NCBI GenBank assembly: GCA_047967505.1
Contig: CM106538.1
Reading direction: 5' to 3' (one strand)
Length of the DNA: 64,000 nucleotides
From: Dipteris shenzhenensis
Lineage: Eukaryota; Polypodiophyta; Polypodiopsida; Gleicheniales
Of the stretch, positions 9,844 through 21,200 are shown in pieces. Every line of letters starts with the position of its first letter. Position 1 is the stretch's first letter. The notes beneath the pieces were generated by a model, which was not told the origin of the DNA, did no database searches, and saw nothing but the letters and a program-made list of their open reading frames with translations. The translations under genes and the position numbers were made by a program.

Positions 9844-10135
9844 ATGGGTGATGGAGTTATGGTTTTCAACCTTACGAGTGACTATCATGAGATTGAAACT
9901 GCACTATGTGTAGAGGATGAGTTTGGGCATGTTCCTGGATTCATCTATAAGCAGCTAGCTTTTCCTTCTCTTATCAGCGCCTCATGGATAGCTAATTTTG
10001 TATCGCTTTCAAAATATATAACAGAAGGTAGTTTTTCTTGGAAGAGAAAGAGAGCAAATGGCACTCAATCAAATTGTTGCAAAGATTTACGAGGCAAAAT
10101 CAAAAGAGAGAGATTTTGAGAAGCCAGATATATAT
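9844..10135 (+). other. Unrecognised overlapping open stretches upstream of THO7
   Basis: One frame (9844-10119) begins MGDGVMVFNLTSDYHEIETA and contains the second copy of the 34-bp repeat. Another frame, ending at about 10159, reads MALNQIVAKIYEAKSKERDF. Neither matches the N-terminal half expected of THO7 or another family I know. They could be exon pieces or chance frames. Confidence 0.2.
9911..9944 (+). repeat. 34-bp direct repeat, second copy
   Basis: Identical to 9336-9369, 575 bp downstream of it. Confidence 0.85.
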
Positions 10136-10762
10136 GATGAAAGACCAGCAGTGACATCCTGACTACATTCTGGAATCTGTGAAAACTCAGATGTAGCTTT
10201 TTACTTCTCTTTTTAAGTTTCATGTTTCATTATTTTCTCTGTGCTTAACCTTGTGATTGTGCTTAATTCACATTTTCTTTGAAATGTTACTCCAGTTTCA
10301 TTGTTTACTTACTGGTTTTGAATCTTTTGGAAACTTGGGCTTGTAAAAATTCTGAACTTCAGTGTTTTATTTAACCAAAAGTTATTCAAAGGCAAGATTG
10401 ATCCCTAGTTCAAGAGTTAGATCTGATTTGTTGTGAGGAAATAGTACAGAGAATCTGCCATTCGTGGAGTGCTGTCATATGGATCCATTGTTGAGTCTTG
10501 ACATGAGTGTTGCTATACCAGTATATATGTGCTGTGTTATATCACACCCCTCACATCGTTAGAGTTTGGAATCAGCCTCTTGACTAAATTTTGTGCTAGT
10601 CAATATTCCAGGTTTGGCGATCAAGGTATGGGAAGAACGTGTTTCTTGGTCTTCCGACGGACTGCTACTGAGTTTTTTCTTAAGAACTTGTTTCTTTTAA
10701 ACAATGGCTCGAGATATTATGGCCTGCTTTCTAAAACTAGACATGTTGGTGCCACAATATAG

Positions 10763-11310
10763 GCTCAAGCAGACATTGAAGACTTAAAAGTACAGTTGGA
10801 GGAGAGCAAGGTTGAACGACAACATAAGGAGGAATGTGAGGCTATTAGAAGGTTGATCGGGGCACAACCGCCCCGATCAGAAACACAGAGAGTTTTGGAT
10901 GAGCTTGCAAGGGAGCTCTCTGCTTTGGAGTCTGAGAACATGGCTGCTTCAAAGACCTTGGAACTCCGCAAAAAGCAATTTGCTCTCCTTTTGCACGTGG
11001 TAAGATATCTTAACATTTACTCCTTAGCATGTAAAGGGCAACCTGTTGATCTTGACTTTTTTATGAAATAAAATACACTTGTTATCATTGGAATGACCGC
11101 AGTGTAAATGTTTACTAATTGCAGATCGATGATTTGCAAAGTACCATAGAGGATGAACTGAAGGCCCCATCTGAAGAATATAAGTCGATTTCAGAAGACC
11201 AGAAAATTGTTAATGGAGAGAAAGTAACAACTGAACAAGAGATGGGAGTAACAAAGCCCGTAATTGATAATAATGGTTCAGCAGAGCCGATGCAGATACA
11301 GCAATCATGA
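10763..11310 (+). CDS. THO7: THO complex subunit 7 (THO7/THOC7), last two exons
   Basis: THO7 is a coiled-coil subunit of the nuclear THO/TREX complex, which couples transcription to mRNP assembly and mRNA export. Exon A (10763-10999, 79 codons) follows a CAATATAG acceptor and reads AQADIEDLK, then [20 protein letters not shown], then [14 protein letters not shown], the most conserved plant THO7 block. It ends at a GTAAGA donor (11000). Exon B (11125-11310) follows ACTAATTGCAG and reads [12 protein letters not shown], then an acidic tail ending in QIQQS and TGA. Both junctions are phase 0. The first 100 or so residues of plant THO7 were not found in the 10.7 kb upstream, so either the 5' exons lie beyond a very long intron or this is a truncated copy. 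An AATAAA at 11968-11973 could serve polyadenylation. Confidence 0.85.
11000..11124 (+). other. Last intron of THO7 (125 nt)
   Basis: It has a GTAAGATATC donor and a TTTACTAATTGCAG end. The frame on each side joins in phase 0, and stops occur inside in that frame. Confidence 0.85.
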
Positions 11311-12589
11311 TTATCATATGTGGTCTTGTTGAGCTTTCAACACCAATTCCTTTGTGTATGGCTTTTCACAGAAGGGTTCATAGAATTTTGCGATTGTAAC
11401 AACCTCCTTGGTGCAGGTTTACTGAAATGTGGCCCACATCCAACGAGTAGCATGGCTTTGGGATTCGCCATTCCAGGCCTCACAGGTTACCAGTTCTAGT
11501 GTACAGTGTTAGAAGCTGAGAAATGGAAATGAAGACGAATGGTGAGGTACAATTATTTTTTGATCAAAGCTTCTTGACTATGTGATTTTTAGGTCAACAA
11601 ATTTTGCAAACGATTTGAACCTTGCTTCTAGCTACATATTTTTTAAAATTCTCTTGGGAGAGGGGAGAAAGAAGAAAAATGGAAAGCTTGAAAGAAATAG
11701 GATTGCAAGATCAATAGCACGCCATAAAAGAGACTTGTTGAAGCATAGCATGCACCTTGGGTATAAATGACGAAAGTGAATGGTGAAATTTTGGAGTTAG
11801 AAGCAGGAAACCTGTTTTCCTAGCTGGATTCTCTCATTGACTGGAGTGGCTCACATTCTGTCGTGTATGGCCATGAGAGAGACAGAAGTGAAATGGTGTA
11901 GTGTGTGTGGTAAGGACTTTGGGGAAAGAGGAGACGTGTATTATGGAGATTATGTTTTTGGGAGACCAATAAAGTTCACCTCAGTCACTTTTAGCATGTA
12001 AGAATAGAGGAAGACATTTTATTAGCGTGGGTGATGTTTCAAATTGTCCTTCAACATAAGCATGTTTTTTCTCAAGCTGAAGTTGTGACTCGAGCAGTGC
12101 CTTTTACATTTTATTCGGTGCCACCAGTTCTTTTGATTGCTACTTGACTAGTCCCTGGACTTGCGTGGCTTTCTTCAAAGTGAGGTAGCAAGTTCCACAA
12201 TTGCCAACTTGCCAGCTAGGTGCTCATTGCATTTTTTTGAATATAGTTACTGTTGTGGATGTTTGTTGCCTTCCATTTATCTTGACGAGTCTTATCTACT
12301 TGGTAGTTCTTGAGCAAGATGTATTTTTTAATAACAAAGAAAAGAGCCTTACATTAGAAAATTGGAGTACACACATTAACACTAACTTGAGAAAAAGGAG
12401 CTAATACAAACAATCCACCTAAAGAGGAACAAAATATTGCACCTTTGGTTCAAATTTAGATGTCCATTCATCATGCATGCCTAGCTTTGCATTCAAAGGA
12501 GATATTGCGCAATCCACATTTCCCCTAGTCACATATTCTTTTTGCTTTTGGTTGTACAAAATTTAATAATGTCAATAGTTGTGGTCACC
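11311..12589. other. Probable THO7 3' UTR, then unassigned DNA
   Basis: Directly downstream of the THO7 stop is AT-rich sequence with a candidate AATAAA at 11968-11973. From about 12000 onward nothing is recognisable until the decayed copia. Confidence 0.5.
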
Positions 12590-13760
12590 ATCCCCCCTAA
12601 TAACGGTTTGTTAAGCTAGCATTCTCCTATGGAGTACACACATTTGGAAAGATGAGAATTCTTTTGCATAGATGACTAATCTCCTTTAGCTAGTCTATAG
12701 CTGATTCATCTTGACATAGTTGATAGGGTTTTATTGTCACCCCATTCTCTTGAGATATGTAAGCTTCCTTTAACTTCTTACAGACAATATTGTCTACCTT
12801 GATTACATTATAATGCGATAATATACCTATTATTTTTTGGCTATGCTCTTGAAGTCTTTAAGGGCTTGTATTTTTTACCTCTACCTCATTAGAGGTAGAA
12901 TTATAGTGGAGAATTTGATTCTCCTTTGTGAATTTAGTAAATTTTTAAAAAAGTTGACTAAGTTGGGGTACTTTTTATGGAGATCATTCTACAAAGCTTT
13001 TACCTTTAGGCTGAAATTGCCTTTTAGCGACACCACTACATTAGGTGGTAGTGCCCATGGAAACTTGTGCACTTTGTTTGAAGTAGATACAAAAATAGCT
13101 TGCATCTAAAATCATGAATGAGTGTTATGATATATTGCAGTCGATCTTTTATACTTATGGACATGTAGCAAATTGCAAATTTTGAGAGCTCCAATTGCAA
13201 ATGCTTTGTGTGTTTTTGTTTCTCTTGTAAAGAGTTTCCGGCCTTTTCATCTTCCATGCAAACCCTACAAGTGCCGTCATTGTCAAATTTGCAACTATCA
13301 CTTCCTTTTAGCACCTCACTTTGTTGCAATTTAAAATGCCTTCATATAGTTGATATGGCCAAGGTCATGGTGCCAAACATCTTCATTTGTCAAATTAAGC
13401 ATAATTGTGACATTTATAAAAGTTTCCTCACTCCTGAGTAGTTCTTATAAATTGCCCCTCGCATGAAATATTTGTTTTGTCACACATCTTTGCAGTTTCC
13501 TTTTTGGAAGACTATGGAGCATCCCAAATCATCAAGTTGGATCATTGAGATTAAATTCCTCTTTAGGCCAAGTACAAGCACCTAGCACAAATTGGTGTGA
13601 CAAATTGGTTTTCCATTCTATGACATAGTTGAGATACCACTTTGACTCATTAGAATCATCCTCTAGTAGTCTCCTTCTATAGCTGAAAATTGGCTTTATC
13701 TTGCTCATCCTTTTCTTGTAAAAATAGGCTTTGCACTCAAGTTCTTTGCATGAATACCAT
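12590..13760 (-). mobile_element. Heavily decayed Ty1/copia internal region
   Basis: Read from high to low coordinates, short peptides appear in copia order. First a degraded zinc knuckle (AKWYSCKELECKAYFYKK, near 13720-13770), then KWYL at the protease position (near 13640). Next is a GAG-pre-integrase HHCC remnant, with WHHDLGHINYMKAF near 13330-13375 followed by TCRVCM (near 13260), and then integrase-like pieces to about 12600. Every domain is crossed by stops and frameshifts, and no LTRs are visible, so it is much older than E1 or E2. Confidence 0.6.
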
Positions 13761-15271
13761 TTAGCCTTTTGCATCTCTCTTTTAAATGGATGAGGTGACA
13801 TATAATTTACATATCACTCCTTTTTACATGCTTGTTTCTACATGCTAGAAGCAAACTCTCTTCTTTTAACTTTTAGGACAAGGTGTTGAGATTCTATTCC
13901 CATAGTGCCAACTATGCTTGTGGATTTTGGAGAATGTGACCAAAATTCTTCTTCCAAGAAAGGCCACATAGAGCAACTTCACAACTTTATCCTTAACTAA
14001 CGTTCTTAAAAATTTGAGATCTTTCTAGGGGTGGGTTGTAGCACCCCCTAGAGTCTAGAGAAGTAGACTCACCTAGCCTTGATCGGATGAACTAGCCTTA
14101 GATGTGGGGACGGGGACTACAAGATTGACAAGCTTTGCCTAACGTTATCTAAGTGGTCACTTGCCAAAGAGTAGAAGGCTAAAGGAAGTGGATTACCAAT
14201 TTGTGGGGATTCCCTCTTATGCTTGTGCCTCATTTCTTCTTTTGTAATCTAGGTACAAATAGTTGAATCTCCTAAAGGTATAACAAGCATCTCAAAAGCA
14301 ATGTTTACAATATTAAGTGCACTCTTCCTCATCTACTATGCATCCTTCCCTAGGTAATAGTTGATTATTATCAACTCGATAAATTCACCTTCAAGTTCCT
14401 CTTAGTGAGTACCCATTTCCTTTTGCAAAGGAATGCACATCTTTAGCAAGGTCTCCCTTGCAACTTCAACTACGTCTCCCTTGTCCTTTTATGGCCTCAA
14501 TTTGGCAATTTGGGGCAACTATAAGCTATAGAGGAGATCGATTGTGCCATGTTTCCTTTTCAAGCGCCTGCACGTTCTCTTTTCTAATTTTTTAAGGATC
14601 TCTTTCCTAATCTCTTTATGATTTCTAAAATGTTCTCCTTTTGTATCAACCTCTTGAAGAGGAACGTAATGTCTTGTCATGAGTTTACACTCGCTAAGTG
14701 GAGATCCATCCTCCACTTCCACATGAATAAAATCAACTCCATTGGGATTCCATCAAACTCTTTATTCGTCGTTGGTCATAGAGCTAATAAATACTTCCAT
14801 CTCATCAAATGGTTCCACTCAAACCTAACCCATATTTCTCCTAGGTTCACAAAAAATTCTCACTTGTTGTTGCTAAGAGCTTGCTACATCTTTATAACTT
14901 GCATTTTCACCTCTCCATATAGCTCTCTCAATTGCATGCATTATACCTTCAACTTGCCTCCCTAAAAATAACCAAAATGTTGCATTCTATTATGTAAACC
15001 TACTTCCAAAAAAATCCTAAAAAGTTTAAAAGCTTGAGCATTCCTAATCCAAAGAGGTCTTGTCCTTATCATCAATATCATTACGGGTTTTCTCATCTTC
15101 TTGGTTTGGATTCGCTTCTTGGTCTTTTTCCAATTCAGTGTCTTGCTCTTCTTCACATTGGCCATGGCACCAATTCCTTACTCAAGCTCTCTATTGCATC
15201 CTCCAACATTTAATTTGCTTTGTACTCCTACTTAAACAACAATGTGTAAAGATTTTCTTTTGAATTTTGAA
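13761..15271. other. Unassigned; possibly the 5' part of the decayed copia
   Basis: Short minus-strand frames (14519-14722, 14962-15165) are lysine-rich and could be gag remnants of the element at 12590-13760, but no diagnostic motif is present. Confidence 0.35.
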
Positions 15272-15859
15272 GGTTGATAAAAGCAGAAAAGCTCAAGAGT
15301 GATCATGGCTTTGAGGTACCTACATTAATGAAGAAGTTCCCAAAGTTCGCACTTAACCTCTGGTTAACAGGCATCACGTCACCAGGACTCGGGTTGTGCC
15401 AACTCTTGGGTCGAGACCATGTAGGCAAGCGGCAAAAGGGTTTGGCCAACATAGGGCAAGTGGTGCACCTCGAGACTTCATAAAGAGGCGAAGAGTCGGG
15501 ATCAATTGCAAGCCAATCAATAGGAGCGGTCCAACAAATTGACAGGGATGAGTTAGGAAGGCGGCTAGCTCGACTATCTCAATCCAAGTAGAGTGTCTTG
15601 GTATATAGGAGTAGAGTGTGAGTTGTAACACACTTTTTGGCTTGGCCGTAGGAAAGGCTATAGTGGTCGGTTGGTTTTGGTCGAGATGATAAAATGCTAT
15701 TTTTGGCGTTGTAATTTTGTCCTCATCCAATTGGTGCTTGCTATTTTTGTCCCCATTTTTTTCTCCCCCTTTCTCTCTCTTCTTCTTCTTCTTCTTCTAG
15801 GGCAGCTATTTTTATCCTCATCCAATTGGTGCTTTCTATTTTTGTCCCCGTTTTTTTCT

Positions 15860-15895
<36 letters not shown>

Positions 15896-16430
15896 TCTTC
15901 TTCTTCTTCTTCTCCTTCTTCTTCTTCTTCTCTCTCTCAGCTTCCAAGGCAAGCCTTTTGAATGTATTCAACTTGTTCTGTATTAGTCTAGTCTTGTTGT
16001 GTAGTGGGTAGAGAGGATTGACTCTAAGTTGTGCTGCTCATAGAGTCATGAGTCTCAACCGAGGCGAGCAGGAGTGAGTGCATGAGTCTAGTGATTTTGG
16101 TTCTACGGCCATGATCCATTGTAATGATTCTAGGCTTCTTTGAGATTAATTACATTTGCATAATTGAATTATATCTCTGTCTCTTACTCGTATTTCACTT
16201 GAGTGATCAATCACCCATCTTCATACGATTTTCTCACACAGCACAAACACCGCTTGTTAGTATTTTATTGTTAGCATCTATTTTTGCACCCTGAGCAGAG
16301 TAGGAAGCACAACAAAGCAACCTTAGGACTGCCAAAGTGAGCATCTTCTTGCTTAGCTAAGCACACACCCACATCGAGTTGGGCATAGGGATTATAGTCA
16401 ACCTCAAGAGATAGAAAAAGACCATCAACA
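15272..16430 (+). repeat. 5' LTR of E3
   Basis: It aligns with about 30545-31250 through many shared blocks, for example ATCATGTAGGCAAGC/CATGTAGGCAAGC, GTAGAGTGTCTTGGTATATA and GAGCAGAGTAGGAA. It ends CATCAACA just before the PBS. It is about 450 bp longer than the right LTR, mainly through a microsatellite-rich insertion at about 15640-15965. GGTATATAGG near 15600 is the likely TATA region. The left boundary is approximate. Confidence 0.7.
15640..15965 (+). repeat. Microsatellite-rich insertion within the E3 5' LTR
   Basis: Absent from the E3 3' LTR. It holds a tandem duplication of roughly 96 bp (units near 15718 and 15814, each with CATCCAATTGGTGCTT) and T, C, CT and TTC runs (about 15870-15940). 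Confidence 0.75.
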
Positions 16431-16431
16431 T

Positions 16432-16452
16432 TTGGTAATACTACTAGGGATT
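16432..16452 (+). other. Degraded primer binding site of E3
   Basis: TTGGTAATACTACTAGGG lies 1-2 nt after the LTR end. It keeps the TGGTA and TAGGG anchors of the common plant site TGGTATCAGAGCC (complement of initiator tRNA-Met) with several mismatches. Confidence 0.5.
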
Positions 16453-17699
16453 GACATGTTCAAAAGTTGAGTAGGGAATTGAGTGGATTGAGATTAGGAG
16501 TCTGTAGAATGGAGTGCACAGATTCTAAAACAATAGTGTATGCTGACCCGACTAGAGCTACATCAATTGCTTGGTTTGGCAAATTATTTCAAAAGGTTCC
16601 TCCAAGTACGATTCGAGGATTTCATAGAGTTGTAGACTTATCTGACGACTAGTGTCTAGACTGAGGATTGTTCTTAGGTGGCCCTTTGCATTGTTCAAGC
16701 ACTAAACAATGCCTTAAACACACTTGATGTGAAGAGAACACCTGCATCGAGATAGAAGAGGTTGGCCAATTTTGGGTGACCACCAAGAGGCTCCAATGAA
16801 TTTCAAGTAGTGTGGAACCAAGATGAGGGTTATGAGGTAGCAAAGAGCCACTTGTAGAGGAGAGCTCAAGGAGAAGAAGACATGGTTATATGCACTTCTA
16901 ACTATCATACCAAAACTAGGAGTGAGCCAATTCCAAATTTGCATCTAAGATGGCCTAAGGCCTTTAACAGGGAAGCAACTTTCAGGTTTGGCAAGAAGAA
17001 TCCGAGAAGTCGTCTATAAGAAGTCTAGATTTTGAGGATGCCTGACATGAGTTTGAGGCAGAGCAAGAAAGAAATCATAGCCTTGGGCCAAGCTTCTGAC
17101 CAAGAGTCAAGCCATGGACACACCCGAGCCAGTAGGAGCTCACACCGCAAAATAGCATCGGGTCAGATGACACCCAATCCTGCTATACTATCAAGTCATG
17201 GCACAGTCGAGTTAGCAAGAGCTTGCACCATAGGACAACATCGTGTCAAAGAGTACCTAGTCCTCTTGCACCACTTCCAAGCAATAGAATGTCAAGTCCT
17301 ATACCACTCTCAAGAAGTCCTACAATGATACCTGGATGTGGCCATGTACGACATCAAAGACCAAGTCTAATGGTTCCAAAGATCCCAATGGTCAAAAAAT
17401 GGGTGCCTCAACTACCACTTGTCAAAACACATTGCCATAAGCATGTTCACATTGATGAATGCCAACATGAAGATGCACATCACAAAGGAGATCATCATGC
17501 TAACGAAGAGCAACCCCAAGGTGCCACGTTGCAATTGTCAAGGTAAAGTGAGCTATGCCAATCAAAGTCAAGTTTTAGGATTTCAAGGGAATGGAATGAG
17601 GAGATCCATTTAGCCATTTTTTGAGCTTTCTGTGACTACTATAACCAAAGAAGAAAATGTGTATTATCTTCCTTGTATGTTGATTAAGATAGCACAATG
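16453..17699. other. E3 leader / 5' internal region, unassigned
   Basis: Open frames of 60-107 codons (for example 17032-17328 and 17223-17546) have odd, His/Ser-rich translations without motifs. Confidence 0.4.
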
Positions 17700-18056
17700 T
17701 TAGTTTAACTAGTTCCTAATCAGTTACTTCAAAGATCGGCAACATATGTCTGAGGCTTTTCTCAAGCGTTTCAGATAGAAGATTAATCAAGAAGACATCC
17801 ATAGCAAGCTTAGTGACTTAAAATAGAAGGAGAATGAATCCATGCAGGATTTGTTTTTGGAGAATGTGAACTCTCATCAATCAGATCAGTATGACAAGTC
17901 ACTATGGGCATAATTGATTATAGGTTGCACTCAAATTGATGTGAGATCTCTAGAAATCATCAATTTGAAAAAGACATATGAGGAGTTACTGAACCGAGAT
18001 GTTGCATTGGAGAAAAGGGGACCTGCCAAGAAGAGGTCCAAGAAGAAGGTCGAATG
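17700..18056 (+). pseudogene. E3 gag remnant, part 1
   Basis: Conceptual translation gives MSEAFLKRFR, then INQEDIHSKLSDLK, then ENESMQDLFLENV, a retrotransposon gag helix pattern, with three in-frame stops. It ends in a lysine/arginine-rich stretch where E2 inserted. The downstream half resumes at 26174. Confidence 0.6.
18052..18056. repeat. E2 target-site duplication, left copy
   Basis: GAATG, repeated exactly at 26174-26178 on the far side of E2. Confidence 0.93.
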
Positions 18057-18229
18057 TGAGAGTGCTCTCAACGGAAGCAAGAACAGAAGAAGGAGAGAGA
18101 GAGAGACAGAGAGCCACACAAGTTTGGTGGGTGCAGAACCACCCTAATCTTCTTTTTCATTCATTTATATATATGTGTTTGAGTATTGTACATAACTGGG
18201 GTTAAGGCACAGTGACCTTTAACCCCACA
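18057..18229 (-). repeat. E2 3' LTR (173 bp)
   Basis: On the plus strand it runs TGAGAGTGCTCTCA...AACCCCACA, giving TG...CA. It matches 26001-26173 in length and at every base I compared, including the internal GA tract. Very short for a copia LTR. A TATATATATG run lies near 18167-18177. Confidence 0.95.
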
Positions 18230-18246
18230 ACCTCCCACTTAAAGGA
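18230..18246 (-). other. E2 polypurine tract
   Basis: Reading on the minus strand, CCTTTAAGTGGGAGGT lies immediately before the 3' LTR, the expected plus-strand priming position. Confidence 0.75.
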
Positions 18247-18282
18247 CAATGTGCCTTTAAGGGAGAACAACCAGTGAGCATA

Positions 18283-21200
18283 CTATCCAATGCCCATCAA
18301 TACACGACAATACTCAAACCGCTGACTAGGTAGACTCTTCGTCAGCATATCTGCAGGGTTATCATCTGTATGAACCTTGACAAGCTCTATGCGCTTGTCC
18401 TCAAGTACCTCCCTGATGAAATGGTACCTGACCTCAATGTGTTTGGTCTTTGCATGAAAGACCGGATTCCGTGCTAGCTGAATAGCACTCATGGAATCAC
18501 TATGCAATGTCAGTACACCTGTATGAATCCCCAAATCTCCCACTAGCTGATCAAGCCATATAGCCTCCTTGCAACCCTCTGTGGCTGCAACATACTCAGC
18601 CTCTGTGGTAGACAAAGCAACGCACTTCTGTGCGCGAGACATCCACGACACTGCACCACCTGCAAAGGTGAACACATAACCAGAAGTGGATCTCCTACTA
18701 TCCACATGCCCTGCATAGTCTGAATCTGTGTACCCAAGTACACGCATGTCTCCTTTACCAAAGCAAATGCACATCTCCTTGGTACCCTTCATGTACCTCA
18801 TGATGCACTTAACTGCCTCCCAATGCCTCTTTCCTGGATTAGCCATATACCGGCTAACAACTCCCACTGCAAATGCAATGTCTGGTCTAGTAGCTATCAT
18901 AGCATACATAAGACTCCCAACTGCTGATGCATAAGGAACCTTGGCCATCATGGCCTTTTCCTCATCTGATTTGAGACTATCTGTATGATCAGTTTCATAT
19001 ATGGAGGCAATGGAGTACTCACTGCCTTCCCCCCCTCCATATTGAAACGCTGCAATACTTTTGTAACATACTCTTTTTGTGAAAGCCAAAGGAGTTTCCT
19101 ACTCCGATCACGCGTGATGCGCATACCAAGAATATGACCTGCAAGTCCCAAATCCTTCATATCAAAGGCCTCATGCAACTTGGCCTTTAATGCATCTAGC
19201 TCATAAGTATTCTTGCTAGCCAATAGCATATCATCCACATATAGTGCCAAGATTATCAGGCTATTATCCTTAGCCCTTTTAGTGTAGAGGCAGTGATCAA
19301 TTTCACTCCTTCTGAAACCCTGGGACCGAATGAAAGCATCAAACTTCTGATAACATTCTCTAGGTGCTTGCTTAAGACCATAGAGACTCTTTTTCAGCTT
19401 GCAAACTAAATGCTCTTTGCCCTTTTCTTCAAAGCCTTCCGGCTGCACCATGTAAATTTTCTCATGCAAATCCCCATGCAAGAAAGCTGTCTTGACATCC
19501 ATTTGCATAAGCTCCATATCCTCTACTGCCACTAGTCCAAGCATGCATCTAAGTGTGGTCATCTTCACAACCGGAGAGAATATCTCATCAAAGTCCACAC
19601 CCTTCTCTTGCTTGAACCCTTTAGCAACCAAACGGGCCTTGTACCTAGGCACATCATCACCTGTGATCTTCATTTTGTAGACCCATTTACATGGCAATGC
19701 TTTCTTTCCATGTGGCAAAGAAACCAAGTCCCAAGTCTTATTCTTCATAAGTGAACTCATCTCTGATTGCATAGCATACTCCCACTTGCGTTGATCCTCA
19801 CGCATCATAGCCTCTTTGTAGCAAGAAGGCTCCCCGCAATCAGTAAGCATCACATAGTCTACCCCTGAAACAAACCTATCACAGGCGGTCTAGACACTCT
19901 AGATGATCTTCTCAATGGCATTTCAGCTTGCTGTCCCACTTGCATATCAGCCACATTTGGCTCATCATTTCCACCAATAGATGATCCATCATCTACCCTT
20001 GATTGTATACCTGTGGGAGTACTTGGTGATACCATTTCTTGCACATTTGGTGCATGGACAGCTTGCTGTCTATCGACACAGGCAGGTGGATTCACATCCT
20101 AGAAAGTGATTCTCCTCATTTCCACATCCCTCATGGGTGCCTTATGCATCTTCTTTTCATTGAAGACCACATCATGGCTGCGTATGATCTTCTTTGCTTC
20201 TGGATCCCAGAGACGATAGCCCATCTCTCCACTTTCACCATAACCTAGAAAGATGCATTTCCTAGACTTAGGATCTAGCTTCTTTCGAAGCTCTTTTGGC
20301 ACATGTGCATCACCCAAATATACGCAAATGAGAGTAAGAGGGCTTCTTTCCACTCCATGCCTCTTCAGGAATACCACCATCCAAACTCTTACTAGGTGAT
20401 CTATTGATCACATGCACTGCAGTCTTCATTGCCTCAGCCCAAAAACCACCAGAAAGACTTGCATTGGAAAGCATGCATTGCAACCTTTCTTGAATGGTAC
20501 GGTTCATCTTTTCTGCAACTGGATTTTGCTCTGGAGTACGAGGGGATGTGAGCTCCCTCTTAATCCCACGTGTATCATAGAAATGCTGAAAGTCATGAGA
20601 GAGATACTCTCCACCATTGTCAGTCCGTAGGCATTTAAGCATTCTACCTGACTGATTCTCAACCAAGGCCAGCCATTTCTGAAATACCTGGAACACATCA
20701 CTCTTCCGAGCTATAGCATAAGCCCACACTTTCCTAGTTGCATCATCAATGAATGTCACATAGTATTCAGCCCCGCCTAATGACTGTGTAGGCATGGGAC
20801 CACATACATCTGAATGCACCAAATCAAGCATTTCAAACTCTTTCTTTCCCCTTCTTTTATGGGCTGATTTAGTCTGCTTCCCATAGAGACAGTGCTCACA
20901 AAATTCAAAATCAGAGAAACTCAAATGCGGTACATAACCCAAACGGCATAAGAGTTTCATTCCATTCTGGCTCATGTGCCCCAACCTGCAATGCCACAAA
21001 GAAGTGCTTGGCTGCTCGGTTATTGCAACAACATGATCAAATACCCCTGATACATGTAAGGGATACAAAGTCCCACACTTGGCACCCCTGGCCAAAAGCA
21101 TAGAGCCCTTCTGAATTTTCCAACTTTGAAAGCCAAAAGTGGTGTGAAAACCAGCATCATCTAGCTGACCCACTGAAATAAGACTCTTGGTCAGCTTAGG

